Shown in pieces: positions 44,370 through 54,060 of a stretch of DNA of 64,000 nt (positions are counted from its first letter, which is position 1; every line of letters begins with the position of its first letter). Both the position numbers and the translations under genes were made by a program. Origin of the DNA: Rhodeus uyekii. Its lineage: Eukaryota; Chordata; Actinopteri; Cypriniformes; Acheilognathidae. The DNA lies in assembly GCA_037043235.1 (NCBI GenBank), contig JAWRVZ010000052.1, positions 2,449,001 to 2,513,000 on the forward strand, in the 5' to 3' direction. Under the pieces are notes generated by a model. That model saw only the letters and a list, made by a program, of their open reading frames with translations, searched no databases and was not told the DNA's origin.

Positions 44370-44373
44370 CTAT

Positions 44374-45000
44374 TGATTAAAAACTGGATGTTTATCAAAG
44401 ATGTATTTGATTAATTGATAATTCTTCTTAATTTGAATAATCTGTCGGTTTGCTTTTTTCTGTTTATTTGCTTTCATGAATCTCTTCCATTTCATTCTCG
44501 ACGGGTTCTCACGCCTTGTCCACCTGTGGTCCTTCTCGCTGTTGTCTTTCCATTCTTTTGTCTCTCTTCGGCTCGGGATCATCACCGCTCCTCCACTGGG
44601 TGCTCAGCTGATTTCCCCCGCTGTGTAATCATATGTTCTGCTTTGCCATTATAAGGAAGAGTGCTTGCGTCCTGTTCTCTGGCTGCTAGCTGCTGGTCCT
44701 TTTCGACCATGTTTTTCTTTTGCCGTTTTTTGGGCTACCACGATATTCACTTTAGAATAATGATACAATTAATTTGTAATTCAATTAGAAGGATATAGTA
44801 ACACTTAGTCATTACTATCCTCAAAAACATATAATGTCTTCTACAATGTCATCATGTTTTGTTCACTTCAAAATACTGATTTCCTTTGGGTTACCATGAT
44901 CTTCACATTAGAATTAATTATACATTATGCATTATTCATGTTAATTATGAAACTGTATATAGTAGCAGTTGTCTTCTGGGAGATATGAAAAAATAGGTGC
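44374..45000. other. unique spacer, nothing recognised
   Basis: No recognisable coding sequence. Confidence 0.45.
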
Positions 45001-45179
45001 GTTTCCCTTTCAGGGAACTCGAGCTGCGCCTAGCGCTAGGGGAAATAGTCTTCCTCGATCACTTGAAGATCTGTGCAACCAATGAGAGACGAACGCGTGC
45101 GAATGCGTCACTGCCGGCGGCTGCCGGTGACGTCATGAGCTAGAGCATAAGAGCGCGTCCGAAACCCGGGCGCCTCAGC
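45001..45179 (+). repeat. DIRS copy B, left inverted terminal repeat
   Basis: Runs from 'ccctttcagggaactcgag' through 'ctagcgctaggggaaatag' and 'gtgacgtcatgagc' to 'ggcgcctcagc'. It pairs with 49954 to about 50115 in inverse orientation. Differences seen: gcgCct/gcgTct, cgAtc/cgGtc and acTtg/acGtg. The element promoter presumably lies here, but I see no clear TATA box. Confidence 0.9.
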
Positions 45180-45249
45180 TCTGAATGTCTTCAGTGTGCT
45201 GTGTTTGTGCGAGAGTGATTTTTGAGTGTGAGATATCAAAAAAATCAGA

Positions 45250-46710
45250 ATGAGTGCGGAAAATGTGGCGATTGAACAGAGGTTCACACCGTGTGTTCAT
45301 CCTTGCCCTCGTTTTATAACAGGCAAGGATACACATGTTATGTGTGTAATCTGTTTGGGAGAGGAGCATGCACGGTCGGCACTTGAAAATGCCGGCTGCA
45401 AAGACTGCGAGAGGTTTTCCTTGCATGATCTCCGCTCCCGCCTGGCTGTCTGTAAAGAGCCCGCCCAGGCTAGTGTTCCCCGTGGTTCAGGACCTGCAGC
45501 AGCCGAGGCTTTGCGGCGCTCTCGTTCCTGGGGATCACAAATGGATCTTGCCGAGTTAGCTGGGGTGGGTCCCGCCTTACCTCAGCTCTCGCGAGATCAA
45601 GCGGGTCCCAGTCACGAGCACTCCGAGAGAGGTGCCCGTGCTGTGACTCCAACATTAGCTCTATCTAGTTCAGAAAGTGAGATGGATTTAGCTAGTGTTG
45701 GTCCGGCCGAGGAGGAATCGCCACCCTCCTCGCCGGCAGTTGAGGAGCTTCTTGAGGTTGTGACACGAGCGGTCTCTTGTCTGGGGCTTGATTGGCCAGC
45801 AGAGACCAGAAGTGCTCGTCCTAGAAGAAGTATGTTGGACGAGCACTATTTACCAGTTCGCGTCACTCCCCCGCGCCGAGCAATGCCTTTTATACCAGAT
45901 TTGCATGCCGAGGTATCTAGATCTTGGGGAAGGCCAGCCTCCGAAAAGGTTCATACACGCAATAGCGGAATGTATAACAATTTAGTAGGGGGTCAAAATC
46001 ATTGTTATGGAGGGATGAAAAAAGTGGATGAGGCTCTCGCGAGTTACCTCGTTCCCCAGTCTTCATCCTCCATTAAAGCTCCGGCGCTCCCCTCCAAGCC
46101 GATGCGCGTCACATCGTCCTTGGTGGGGAAAGCGTACTCAGCATCGAGTCAAACCGCATCGTGCCTGCACACCACGGCACTGTTGCAGGCGTATCAGGCT
46201 GAGTTGCTTGGGAACCTCAACGAGGGCGGCAGTATTAGTCCGGAGGCAGTGACAGAGCTGCGCCGGACTGTGAATTTGTCTCTTCGGACCACTAGGGAGA
46301 CGGCCTACTCTGTCGGCCGCTCCATGGCAGCTCTGGTGGCCACGGAGAGACACCTTTGGCTTAATTTGTCAACAATGAAAGATAAAGACAAATTTGTTGT
46401 GCTGGACGCTCCTCTGTCCCCTTCGGGCTTGTTCGGCGATGCCGTGAGAAGCGTCGTCGACAAGTTTCAGGAGGCTGCACGACAGCAGGCAGCGTTCAGT
46501 AAAGTTCTTCCACGCCGCCCTCCACGTGAGACCGCCAGCCAAGCCAGGTCTCAGAGCTCCTCATACAGGGCCGCTCAAAAATACAGTGTCGCAACCCGTC
46601 TCCCTCCGGTAGATGCCGGGAGGGGGGGCCGACAAGTTAAAGCCGCAGGTCGTAAAGGTGATCTAAGGGTTGTCCTGGAGGCTAAGAAGGCTAAGAGTAA
46701 GCGGCCCTGA
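45250..46710 (+). CDS. DIRS Gag-like nucleic-acid-binding protein
   Basis: 486 residues from ATG 45250, about 70 bp after the left ITR. It is presumed to be the structural, RNA-binding protein of the retrotransposon. The N-terminus has a Cys/His cluster (C15, C19, C32, C35, H40, C50, C53, H59) that could bind zinc. The middle (about 70-200) is acidic and Ser-rich and likely disordered. The C-terminal half has conserved blocks found in all three copies (DLHAEVSRSWGRPAS, AYQAELLGNLNEGG, MAALVATERHLWLNL, PSGLFGDAV), and the end is basic (KKAKSKRP). ORF2 begins 55 bp after its stop in another frame. No recognised enzyme domain. Function is inferred from position. Confidence 0.85.
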   Translation: MSAENVAIEQRFTPCVHPCPRFITGKDTHVMCVICLGEEHARSALENAGCKDCERFSLHDLRSRLAVCKEPAQASVPRGSGPAAAEALRRSRSWGSQMDLAELAGVGPALPQLSRDQAGPSHEHSERGARAVTPTLALSSSESEMDLASVGPAEEESPPSSPAVEELLEVVTRAVSCLGLDWPAETRSARPRRSMLDEHYLPVRVTPPRRAMPFIPDLHAEVSRSWGRPASEKVHTRNSGMYNNLVGGQNHCYGGMKKVDEALASYLVPQSSSSIKAPALPSKPMRVTSSLVGKAYSASSQTASCLHTTALLQAYQAELLGNLNEGGSISPEAVTELRRTVNLSLRTTRETAYSVGRSMAALVATERHLWLNLSTMKDKDKFVVLDAPLSPSGLFGDAVRSVVDKFQEAARQQAAFSKVLPRRPPRETASQARSQSSSYRAAQKYSVATRLPPVDAGRGGRQVKAAGRKGDLRVVLEAKKAKSKRP

Positions 46711-46765
46711 CGCCAAGCCGCAACCAGGTGGTGTGTCCCTGGAGCAGCTCAACAGTCAGCCCGCC

Positions 46766-48760
46766 ATGGGAAAACCACCCCCTCTAAGGAGGGTCCTAGA
46801 GCAATCCTCCCGGGTTTCCGGAATCAGCCCCGGCTCAGTGGGGGATATGTTCTTGGTACCAGAGGCCAGCCCAGGGAGGCTGGTTCCCCTAGTAGAATTC
46901 CGGGATGCGTGGTCACGGCTACCCGGTATCTCTCAGTGGGTCCTGCGCACGGTAACCTTAGGGTACGCCATTCAGTTCGGGGTTTCTCCACCTCGCTTTT
47001 CGGGGGTCCTACAGTCAGTGGTAGGCCCTCAGCAGGCTCTGGTCATGGAGCAAGAAGTAGACACTCTGCTGGCGAAAGGGGCCATCGAGCATGTACCCCT
47101 CGCAGAAAGCAAGTCCGGTTTTTACAGCCGGTACTTCTTAGTTCCAAAGAAGGATGGAGGGTTGCGGCCTATTCTGGATTTGCGTCTCTTGAATCGTGCG
47201 GTCAGGCGTCTAAAGTTCAAAATGCTAACGCTCAAACAGATCGTAGTGCAGGTCAGATCCGAGGACTGGTTTGTCACAGTCGACCTCAAGGACGCGTATT
47301 TCCATGTCTCCATCCTTCCGCAACACAGGAAGTTCCTGAGGTTCGCCTTTGGGGGAAAGGCGTACCAGTATCAGGTGCTTCCGTTCGGCCTAGCGCTCTC
47401 ACCCCGCACGTTCACAAAAGTCGTGGACGCTGCACTAGCTCCACTGCGGCTACGGGGCATCCGTGTTTTAAATTATATCGACGACTGGCTTATTCTGGCG
47501 CAGTCGCCGCAGTTAGCGGAGCAACATCGAGATGTGGTGCTCGCACATATGAAGGAGCTGGGGCTGAGGCTGAACGCCAAGAAGAGTGTACTTTCTCCCG
47601 CTCAGAGAACCACTTTCTTGGGAGTCATCTGGGACTCAGTTGCGATGTCGGCTCGGCTTTCCCCCGAGCGCATCCAAGCTATTTGTTCAGCCGTCAAGAG
47701 CATCAAGCTAGGCCAGCCACTCACGGTGAAACACTTTCAGAGGGTGTTAGGGCTCATGGCAGCGGCATCCAGTATCATCCCACTGGGCCTTCTGCACATG
47801 AGGTCCCTGCAGTGGTGGCTAATGACCAAGGGGTTTTCCCCGAAGGGGAATCCACTACGCACTATCAGGGTCACGGGGCGATGCCTACGCGCCCTGAGCA
47901 TGTGGAAGAACTCTTGGTTCCTGTCTCAAGGCCCAAGGCTTGGGGCTCTGGTTCGGAGAGTCTCTCTCTCGACAGACGCCTCCCTCTCGGGCTGGGGGGC
48001 GGTCATGAAGGACCGCTCCTCACAAGGTCTATGGAACAGTCGGCACCAGACCTGGCACATAAACATGTTAGAGTTACTGGCGATCCACAGAGCACTATGT
48101 GCGTTCCTACCGGACCTTCGCGACCACCATGTCACTGTGTTCACCGACAGCATGACGGCGGTCGCCTATATCAATCACCAAGGGGGTCTACGTTCGCGAC
48201 CACTGTACAAGATGGCGCGACAAATCCTCCTCTGGGCCCAAGGGAAGTTGTTGTCTCTCAGGGCAGCCTACATCCCGGGGGTCCAGAATGTGGGAGCAGA
48301 TGCCCTATCGAGACAGGGGGCAAGACCAGGGGAATGGCGGCTCCACCCCGATGTGGTGGAGCAGATTTGGGAAAGATACGGCAAGGCACAGGTCGACCTG
48401 TTTGCCTCAGTAGAGAACACCCACTGCCCTCTGTGGTTTTCACTAACGCATCCAGCGCCTCTGGGGCGGGATGCCATGGTACAGGATTGGCCGAGGTCAC
48501 GCCTGTACGCCTTTCCCCCGATCGCTCTGCTCCCGGGAGTTCTGGCCAAGATTCGCCGGGACAAGGTCCGTCTCACGCTAGTGGCCCCCCACTGGCCATC
48601 CAGGATATGGTTCTCGGACCTGGTATCCCTCCTAGACGGACTCCCTTGGGAGATTCCAATCAGGAGGGACCTTCTGTCCCAGGCGGAGGGTTGCATTCTA
48701 TATCCGCAACCAGAACTAATGAAACTGTGGGTCTGGCCCCTGAAGGGACCCAGCTCATAG
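46766..48760 (+). CDS. DIRS reverse transcriptase/RNase H with methyltransferase-like tail
   Basis: 664 residues. I chose ATG 46766 because it has a strong Kozak context (ccgccATGG) and the open frame upstream contains no earlier ATG. RT spans about 95-300: RPILDLRLLN, VDLKDAYFHVSI with D173, VLPFGLALSPRTF and YIDD with D239/D240. RNase H spans about 395-520, with the carboxylates D404 (LSTDAS), E436 (MLELLAI), D461 (FTDSMTAVAYINHQ) and D512 (GADALSRQ). Residues about 540-655 (VDLFAS, PLGRDAM, YAFPPIALLPGVL, LTLVAPHWP) correspond to the methyltransferase-like domain reported for DIRS elements. It would copy element RNA into DNA that ends as a circle. It overlaps the YR ORF at its 3' end. Confidence 0.92.
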   Translation: MGKPPPLRRVLEQSSRVSGISPGSVGDMFLVPEASPGRLVPLVEFRDAWSRLPGISQWVLRTVTLGYAIQFGVSPPRFSGVLQSVVGPQQALVMEQEVDTLLAKGAIEHVPLAESKSGFYSRYFLVPKKDGGLRPILDLRLLNRAVRRLKFKMLTLKQIVVQVRSEDWFVTVDLKDAYFHVSILPQHRKFLRFAFGGKAYQYQVLPFGLALSPRTFTKVVDAALAPLRLRGIRVLNYIDDWLILAQSPQLAEQHRDVVLAHMKELGLRLNAKKSVLSPAQRTTFLGVIWDSVAMSARLSPERIQAICSAVKSIKLGQPLTVKHFQRVLGLMAAASSIIPLGLLHMRSLQWWLMTKGFSPKGNPLRTIRVTGRCLRALSMWKNSWFLSQGPRLGALVRRVSLSTDASLSGWGAVMKDRSSQGLWNSRHQTWHINMLELLAIHRALCAFLPDLRDHHVTVFTDSMTAVAYINHQGGLRSRPLYKMARQILLWAQGKLLSLRAAYIPGVQNVGADALSRQGARPGEWRLHPDVVEQIWERYGKAQVDLFASVENTHCPLWFSLTHPAPLGRDAMVQDWPRSRLYAFPPIALLPGVLAKIRRDKVRLTLVAPHWPSRIWFSDLVSLLDGLPWEIPIRRDLLSQAEGCILYPQPELMKLWVWPLKGPSS

Positions 48761-49761
48761 AATCTGGTCTCTCAGCCGAGGTTGTTGAGACCATCCTTCA
48801 GTCCAGAGCTCCCTCCACGAGGAAACTCTACGCCTTGAAGTGGAAACTTTTCACGTCCTGGTGTATTGAAAGGCAGTTGCACCCAGTAACCTGTCAAGTT
48901 GGCAAAGTACTGGAGTTCCTGCAAGAAAGATTTGTGGCAGGGCTGTCCCCCTCCACCTTGAAGGTTTATGTGGCTGCCATAGCGGCTTGCCACGTACCTC
49001 TGGGTGGGGTATCCCTGGGCAGGGACCCCCTGGTCACTCGTTTCCTCCGTGGCACATTAAGGCTGAGACCTGCGGCACAGACCCGGGTGCCGGCTTGGGA
49101 CTTGTCTGTGGTACTACAAGGCCTGTCCCAGGCACCCTTCGAACCTATAGAGGAAATCTCAATCAAGTACCTCTCTCTTAAGACCCTGCTTTTGCTGGCT
49201 ATCACCTCGCTCAAGAGGGTCGGGGATCTTCAGGCCCTCTCAGTGGCCCCTTCATGTCTTGAGTTTGCGCCCGGGATGGTAAAGGCATTTCTCCACCCGA
49301 GGCCAGGCTATGTCCCCAAGGTTCCCACTGATGTTGCTCGGTCTATCACGCTGCAGGCCTTCTGCCCTCCCCCATTTGATGATCATGAGCAGGAGCACAA
49401 GAACAAGGTCTGTCCAGTGCGAGCACTGGACGCTTACGTTTTCAAGACTGCCACTTGGCGTAAGTCCGACCAGTTGTTCGTTTGCTTTGGGACCCCTGAG
49501 GGGGCTCCTGCCTCTAAGCAAACCTTAAGCAGGTGGATAGTCGAGGCTATCTGCTTAGCTTATGAGTCGGCCGGACATGCTTCTCCTCTGAGGGTCCGAG
49601 CCCACTCCACTAGGAGCATGGCGGCATCCAAGGCACTCCTCTCCGGAGTGTCCTTATCTGATGTTTGTGCTGCGGCTGGCTGGTCTTCGCCGCACACTTT
49701 TATGAGGTTTTACCATTTGGACCTCGATGCCGCCCCGGGGACTAGGGTGCTCTCTCAGTGA
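48607..49761 (+). CDS. DIRS tyrosine recombinase
   Basis: 384 residues from ATG 48607, a start conserved with the diverged copy A (MVLGPGIPP against MVLELSVPP), overlapping the RT ORF by 154 bp in another frame. The N-terminal SAM-like core-binding region is at about 55-160 (VLEFLQERF, STLKVYVAAI). Catalytic residues of the tyrosine-recombinase fold are R204 (SLKRVGDL), H333 and R336 (RAHSTRSM), W359 or H363 in GWSSPHTF, and nucleophile Y369 (FMRFYHLDL). It should insert the circular DNA intermediate by strand exchange without a target duplication. The frame is open much further upstream, to 46909, but that part is probably not translated (see findings). Confidence 0.9.
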   Translation: MVLGPGIPPRRTPLGDSNQEGPSVPGGGLHSISATRTNETVGLAPEGTQLIESGLSAEVVETILQSRAPSTRKLYALKWKLFTSWCIERQLHPVTCQVGKVLEFLQERFVAGLSPSTLKVYVAAIAACHVPLGGVSLGRDPLVTRFLRGTLRLRPAAQTRVPAWDLSVVLQGLSQAPFEPIEEISIKYLSLKTLLLLAITSLKRVGDLQALSVAPSCLEFAPGMVKAFLHPRPGYVPKVPTDVARSITLQAFCPPPFDDHEQEHKNKVCPVRALDAYVFKTATWRKSDQLFVCFGTPEGAPASKQTLSRWIVEAICLAYESAGHASPLRVRAHSTRSMAASKALLSGVSLSDVCAAAGWSSPHTFMRFYHLDLDAAPGTRVLSQ

Positions 49762-49813
49762 GCTGGGACACACCCGGAGGCTGGCGTCACTGAGGTGGCG
49801 TTGGTATTGCGTT

Positions 49814-49908
49814 CCCCTAGCGCTAGACGCAGCTCGAGTTCCCTGAAAGGGAACGTCTCGGGTTACGAATGTAACCCTGGTTCCCTGAGGGGAACGAGAC
49901 GCTGCGTC
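49814..49908 (+). repeat. DIRS copy B, internal complementary region
   Basis: The first half (to 49854) is the reverse complement of the left outer end ('ctcgagttccctgaaaggg'). The second half (from 49855, 'gtctcgggttacgaatgta') is the reverse complement of the right outer end. The halves meet at AAC, the complement of GTT. This is the diagnostic DIRS1-type structure. Confidence 0.92.
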
Positions 49909-49953
49909 TTTGCCTCAGCTCCTTGAGCCTCCGTGCCCGCTTCAGACATTCAT

Positions 49954-50156
49954 GCTGAGGCGCCCGGGTTTCGGACGCGCTCTTATGCTCTAGCTCATGA
50001 CGTCACCGGCAGCCGCCGGCAGTGACGCATTCGCACGCGTTCGTCTCTCATTGGTTGCACAGATCTTCACGTGACCGAGGAAGACTATTTCCCCTAGCGC
50101 TAGACGCAGCGTCTCGTTCCCCTCAGGGAACCAGGGTTACATTCGTAACCCGAGAC
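49954..50156 (+). repeat. DIRS copy B, right inverted terminal repeat and outer extension
   Basis: Inverse of the left ITR up to about 50115, then a 40-bp extension ('cccctcagggaaccagggtt' ... 'aacccgagac') not present on the left but matched by the second half of the internal complementary region. Confidence 0.9.
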
Positions 50157-50256
50157 GGTTTCTTGTTAGTTAAGAGTAGTTACTAAAATGCTAATACCAT
50201 GTTAATTATTTGTTCCTGTGTAGTTATTATTCAGCGACAGAACAGTAATCTATAGT

Positions 50257-51062
50257 TGTCAGGTTTGTTGAGAGCGAGGACTCAAAGATGCAGGTAGGAC
50301 AGGGTTTTATTCAAAAAATAAACCAAAACTCAAACATAAACCTCCCAGAGTGGGGAAAAACACAACATGACCGACTAGAAATATAACACGACTCGACCGA
50401 CCAGAAGCACATGACATAACTTGACTCGACTAGACTAGACTGACAGATAGTGATGACAAAATAACGACAACGAACCGACACAGTACAGCAGACATGAGGG
50501 GACTAAATACACAGGAGGAAATGCAATTGAGGAGAAACACAGCTGGAATAAAGTCAAACTAATTACAATGAAACAAGACGGGCGGGGTAACAAACAAGAC
50601 GTGAACATGAAGCCAATTACACAAAGACGACGCGCAGGTGGTGTCAACCAAACTGCGCATGACAAAACACAAGCACACGGCCGATGGGACGCGAACCGCG
50701 TGCCAAACATAAACACACGGACGAGAGGAGGCGCGGCTCGCGCAACGCTTGAAACCGCGCCCACTCACAAGACGTAGAGCTCGCAAGAACAAGTGTAAAC
50801 ACCTGTTCTCATGAGCTCACGACAAGGACGAACAAAACGAGTTATGAATGCCCGAATCCCGATCCAAAACCGAAACTAGACAAGACCAGTCTCGGGATCA
50901 GACATCATAACCCGCACATAAGACGTTACACAGACAAGCGCGCGCACGGCTCGAATACTCGAAGCCATGCGCACACACATCAGACACGAGACAATATGGT
51001 AGTGTCAGAGCTCTGCCACAAAACCAAGAAATGACTAGACTGAATGTGGCAGAACCCTGACA
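50257..51062 (-). mobile_element. solo LTR, TGTCAGGG family, with TSD ATAGT
   Basis: Begins TGTCAGG and ends CCTGACA; ATAGT is duplicated exactly at 50252-50256 and 51063-51067. On the minus strand it has a 'tgtgtatttagtcccc' TATA-like block and a 'tgaataaaaccctg' poly(A)-signal block in the right order for U3-R-U5. No interior remains. It lies 100 bp from the right end of DIRS copy B. The frames on both strands are chance. Confidence 0.85.
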
Positions 51063-51067
51063 ATAGT

Positions 51068-53940
51068 GTTACCATAATGTTTTAGTTGGCTTGAGACACT
51101 GAAATGGAAAAACACAAGTTGGGCTGTAGAATGTATTTTAACTTGATGTGCAAAAAGCTGCAAAGTATGTGAGATTTCAGAATAAAGTCACCCAAAAAAA
51201 CAGTGTACTAGAATGCAAAAAACAGTAATCTCTGTTATTTACTGTGTTTCGCTTGCTTGTGGACTGTGCAGATTTCCTAGCAACACTTGATTTGAAACTT
51301 CATTTGGGTGCAAATAATCAATAACCTCTTTTCAAAGCTCACACTGCCACTATGGGTTAGCATGCTATTGTTATCGCACGTAATTGCAATGGAGAGTTTC
51401 AGCAACAGTTGAAAAAACAGTTTACCTCCCCCCCACTCCCCCCCCCCCCCCCCCCCCCCGCCACCACCACATTTTCCAACACTGACTTCTTGATGCCACA
51501 TCAAATGTCTAATCTGAAATCATACTCTATGATCTTCTCCAACATTGGCGGATGTGACCTTGAAAAATTCCTAAACGGAAATATCGCCACACAGACTATT
51601 GTACTGCAAATAACCAGGGAGCCATTGATTCCCGTTAGCAACAAGCAAAGGGACTGAGCTGAATACCCTAACTGACTCTTTCACCAGCACACATACACAA
51701 ACTCTCTGGCAGTTCGCTCAAATGCACTTTCCATCACTTGCAGGCATAGTAAATGCGATATGGCCTCCCCGTCTCTAGCTGGCATCAGCCGTGCCGAGCT
51801 TTTAAGGGCTCAGACATAGAGTAATTAAAAGTTCTGCAATGAGCACTGTGGGCGAAAATAAATACTCTGACTACCTATATCCGTTGACAAATGGCAGTAA
51901 GCATTTTAACAACATGTACACTATCAGTTTTTTAAACTCTTCTTATAGGAAATAAGGAAGAAAGTATATTAAAGCACTGCATTATCGAAAGTAGACAGAC
52001 TTGTGCAACAGCCCGTTGTTCTGAAATGTTTACAGAAGCGACCGCTTTCGTTTTGGATGCTAGTGGATGGGGGGGGTGGGGGTAATGGAAAGTGACACTA
52101 TCTTGCCAGCGCTTGGCTGCAGGATATTTCCCAGCAATCCCTACACACAGGAAGTCCAATGTGCTCTCCACTTCGGGGGTCTCTGCATGAATGTTACCAC
52201 AGCAGCCAGTGACAATGTCAGATTATGGAACAGCCGCTCTATCTATTGCACATTTTACAATGCATGACAACTCATATAGAACGTCACAGCTGCTGTTTTA
52301 ATCAATTGAAACTCATAGTAGGCTATATAGGAAATGACACTGGCACTGGGTGGCCAATATTTTTAAAGAATGCAACATGTTTTCCCATGAATATAAACAG
52401 AATAGCAGCAGTGGTTCTCAAATGTGGTTCTTAAAGGGTCATGGTGTAATTATTTTCAGTGAGCATACAGTAATGCTAATTGATAAGGAAAATAATACAC
52501 TTAGCATATAAAGACAGGTCCTTATATATATGGGCACCAAAAGCGTCCTAAAAGCGTGGAACATGCAGTGGGTGTTAATGTTTACTTTCTCACAGAACAT
52601 GGTCGTATCTAGTGCTGCCTCACAAGCTGTGGAATCGGTTGCTGTCTCTTCCTTCATAGTCTGGAGACTCAGAATGGTGTATCTATTAATGCATCACTGG
52701 AAGAACTGAGTTCTTGCAAATAGCAGAACACCATATCCTTCTGCATTCATTTTGCTTGGATTCGTGTTCTAAACTTGGCATGCAATAGTTGATCTGCTAC
52801 TTTTCTCCGTCTACCCTTTCAAGTGAATGTCTTGAATATGACATGACTCAATAGCCCCTTCACGCATTCAGTCTGCACTGGTAAATGAGCATTTATGAGG
52901 TCTGAATGCGCTGATGTAATACATTTGTTATGGAGCTGATGTGATTACTCTGTGCTGTTTACAGGAAGCTCTGCTGCTTTTCAGAGGTTTTCTGTGTGAA
53001 TATGTGCTAGAGGATGGTTTTCAGCTGTCACTCAGACGTCCAAAAAAATAAAAAATAAAGAAATATAATTTCCGGTGACTGACGTCACAGAATTTACAGA
53101 TTTGTTGGTGCTAATTTGTGAATGCTCTGTTTCCATTTTAAAGTCAGAATGCTGTTGCTTGCGTGAACGGCATGTTTGTGTATTTACCGGTAAAGTCATT
53201 CGGATCATTTTACAGTAATTTACTGAGATTGATGTGTGAAAGGGACTATTGCTGCCCTCTGGCGTCTGGCAGAGCATAAAAAAGCAATTGTTCTGCATGT
53301 TTCAAGCGTGTCCATTCCTGGTTGAGGATATTTTGAAAGCTGTGCAGACACGACAGAGTGTATCTTAAATTGTGTCTGTCAGTTGTATTAGAAACTTTAT
53401 CTGATTTCTTTCTGCTAGTCCTCCAAAATCCAAACAAAATGTAGCAAACCTTTCTCCACTTTTGCAGTCAGAGAGTGATCCTGCTACAAAACTGGGCCCT
53501 GGAACCCTGGAATGGGCTGGTCACTAATCCAATATAGAGTTGATGTATTGATATTTATGTAAATTAATCTGTAACTTGGTAAAGGCTAGTTAAATGCAAA
53601 CAAGTACAAGTGGTTTGACCTTCATTTGAAAGTCTAAACAAAATATCACCATTTTAGGGTATAAGGTAAAAGAAACAACAATTGGTTCATAACTATGGTT
53701 CACATTTCTATCTCTCTTTTTTGTTACAAAATCAGTCCGTGTTTTCTTCTCAATCTCTGTCATAAATGTACGCGTAGCTGCTTGATTTGATTCGACTGCA
53801 CTTCCACTATTGGATGAGAAATGAACTGAGCTGGATGATGAGATCACAGTTTTCTACATGGCTGCCTTGTAACTGATCCGAACTGAATCAACACTGAACT
53901 GACTTCAGAAGAATAATGACACTATTGTCTTTTCTAGAGC
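51068..53940. other. mostly unique DNA with a poly-C tract
   Basis: Apart from the C-run at 51438-51459 no repeat or coding sequence is recognisable. A purine-rich 'ggatggggggggtggggg' block lies near 52064-52082. Confidence 0.4.
51427..51460. repeat. poly(C) tract
   Basis: A 22-base uninterrupted C run within a C-rich 34-base block followed by 'ccaccaccac'. Length is likely unstable or poorly assembled. Confidence 0.9.
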
Positions 53941-54060
53941 TACTTTAGTGCAGAGTTGATTTTTATGTTTAACTTTGATAATGATTTCCCTGTTTATCGC
54001 TGCTGTGAAACAATCCTTATTGATATTAAGTGCTACATAAAGAAAGGTAATTTCTTTCAT
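53941..54060 (+). repeat. diverged LINE/SINE 3' tail, family A
   Basis: Contains 'gctgctgtgaaacaatcctt' and 'taagtgctacataaagaaag', the same order as the tails at 5925-6058 and 15003-15150 but with more substitutions. Confidence 0.4.

Larger units (their letters stand above)
45001..50156 (+). mobile_element. DIRS-type tyrosine-recombinase retrotransposon, intact copy B
   Basis: Complete 5.16-kb plus-strand element: left ITR, Gag-like ORF, RT/RNase H/methyltransferase-like ORF, YR ORF, internal complementary region, right ITR with outer extension. It has no protease, integrase or long direct LTRs, as typical of DIRS elements. Each edge has GTT: GTT at 45001-45003 and GGTT right after ...CCCGAGAC (50151-50156). 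All three ORFs are free of stops and frameshifts, so it is a candidate autonomous master for the degraded plus-strand copy at 57728-62790. The ITRs differ at about three positions. Confidence 0.93.
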
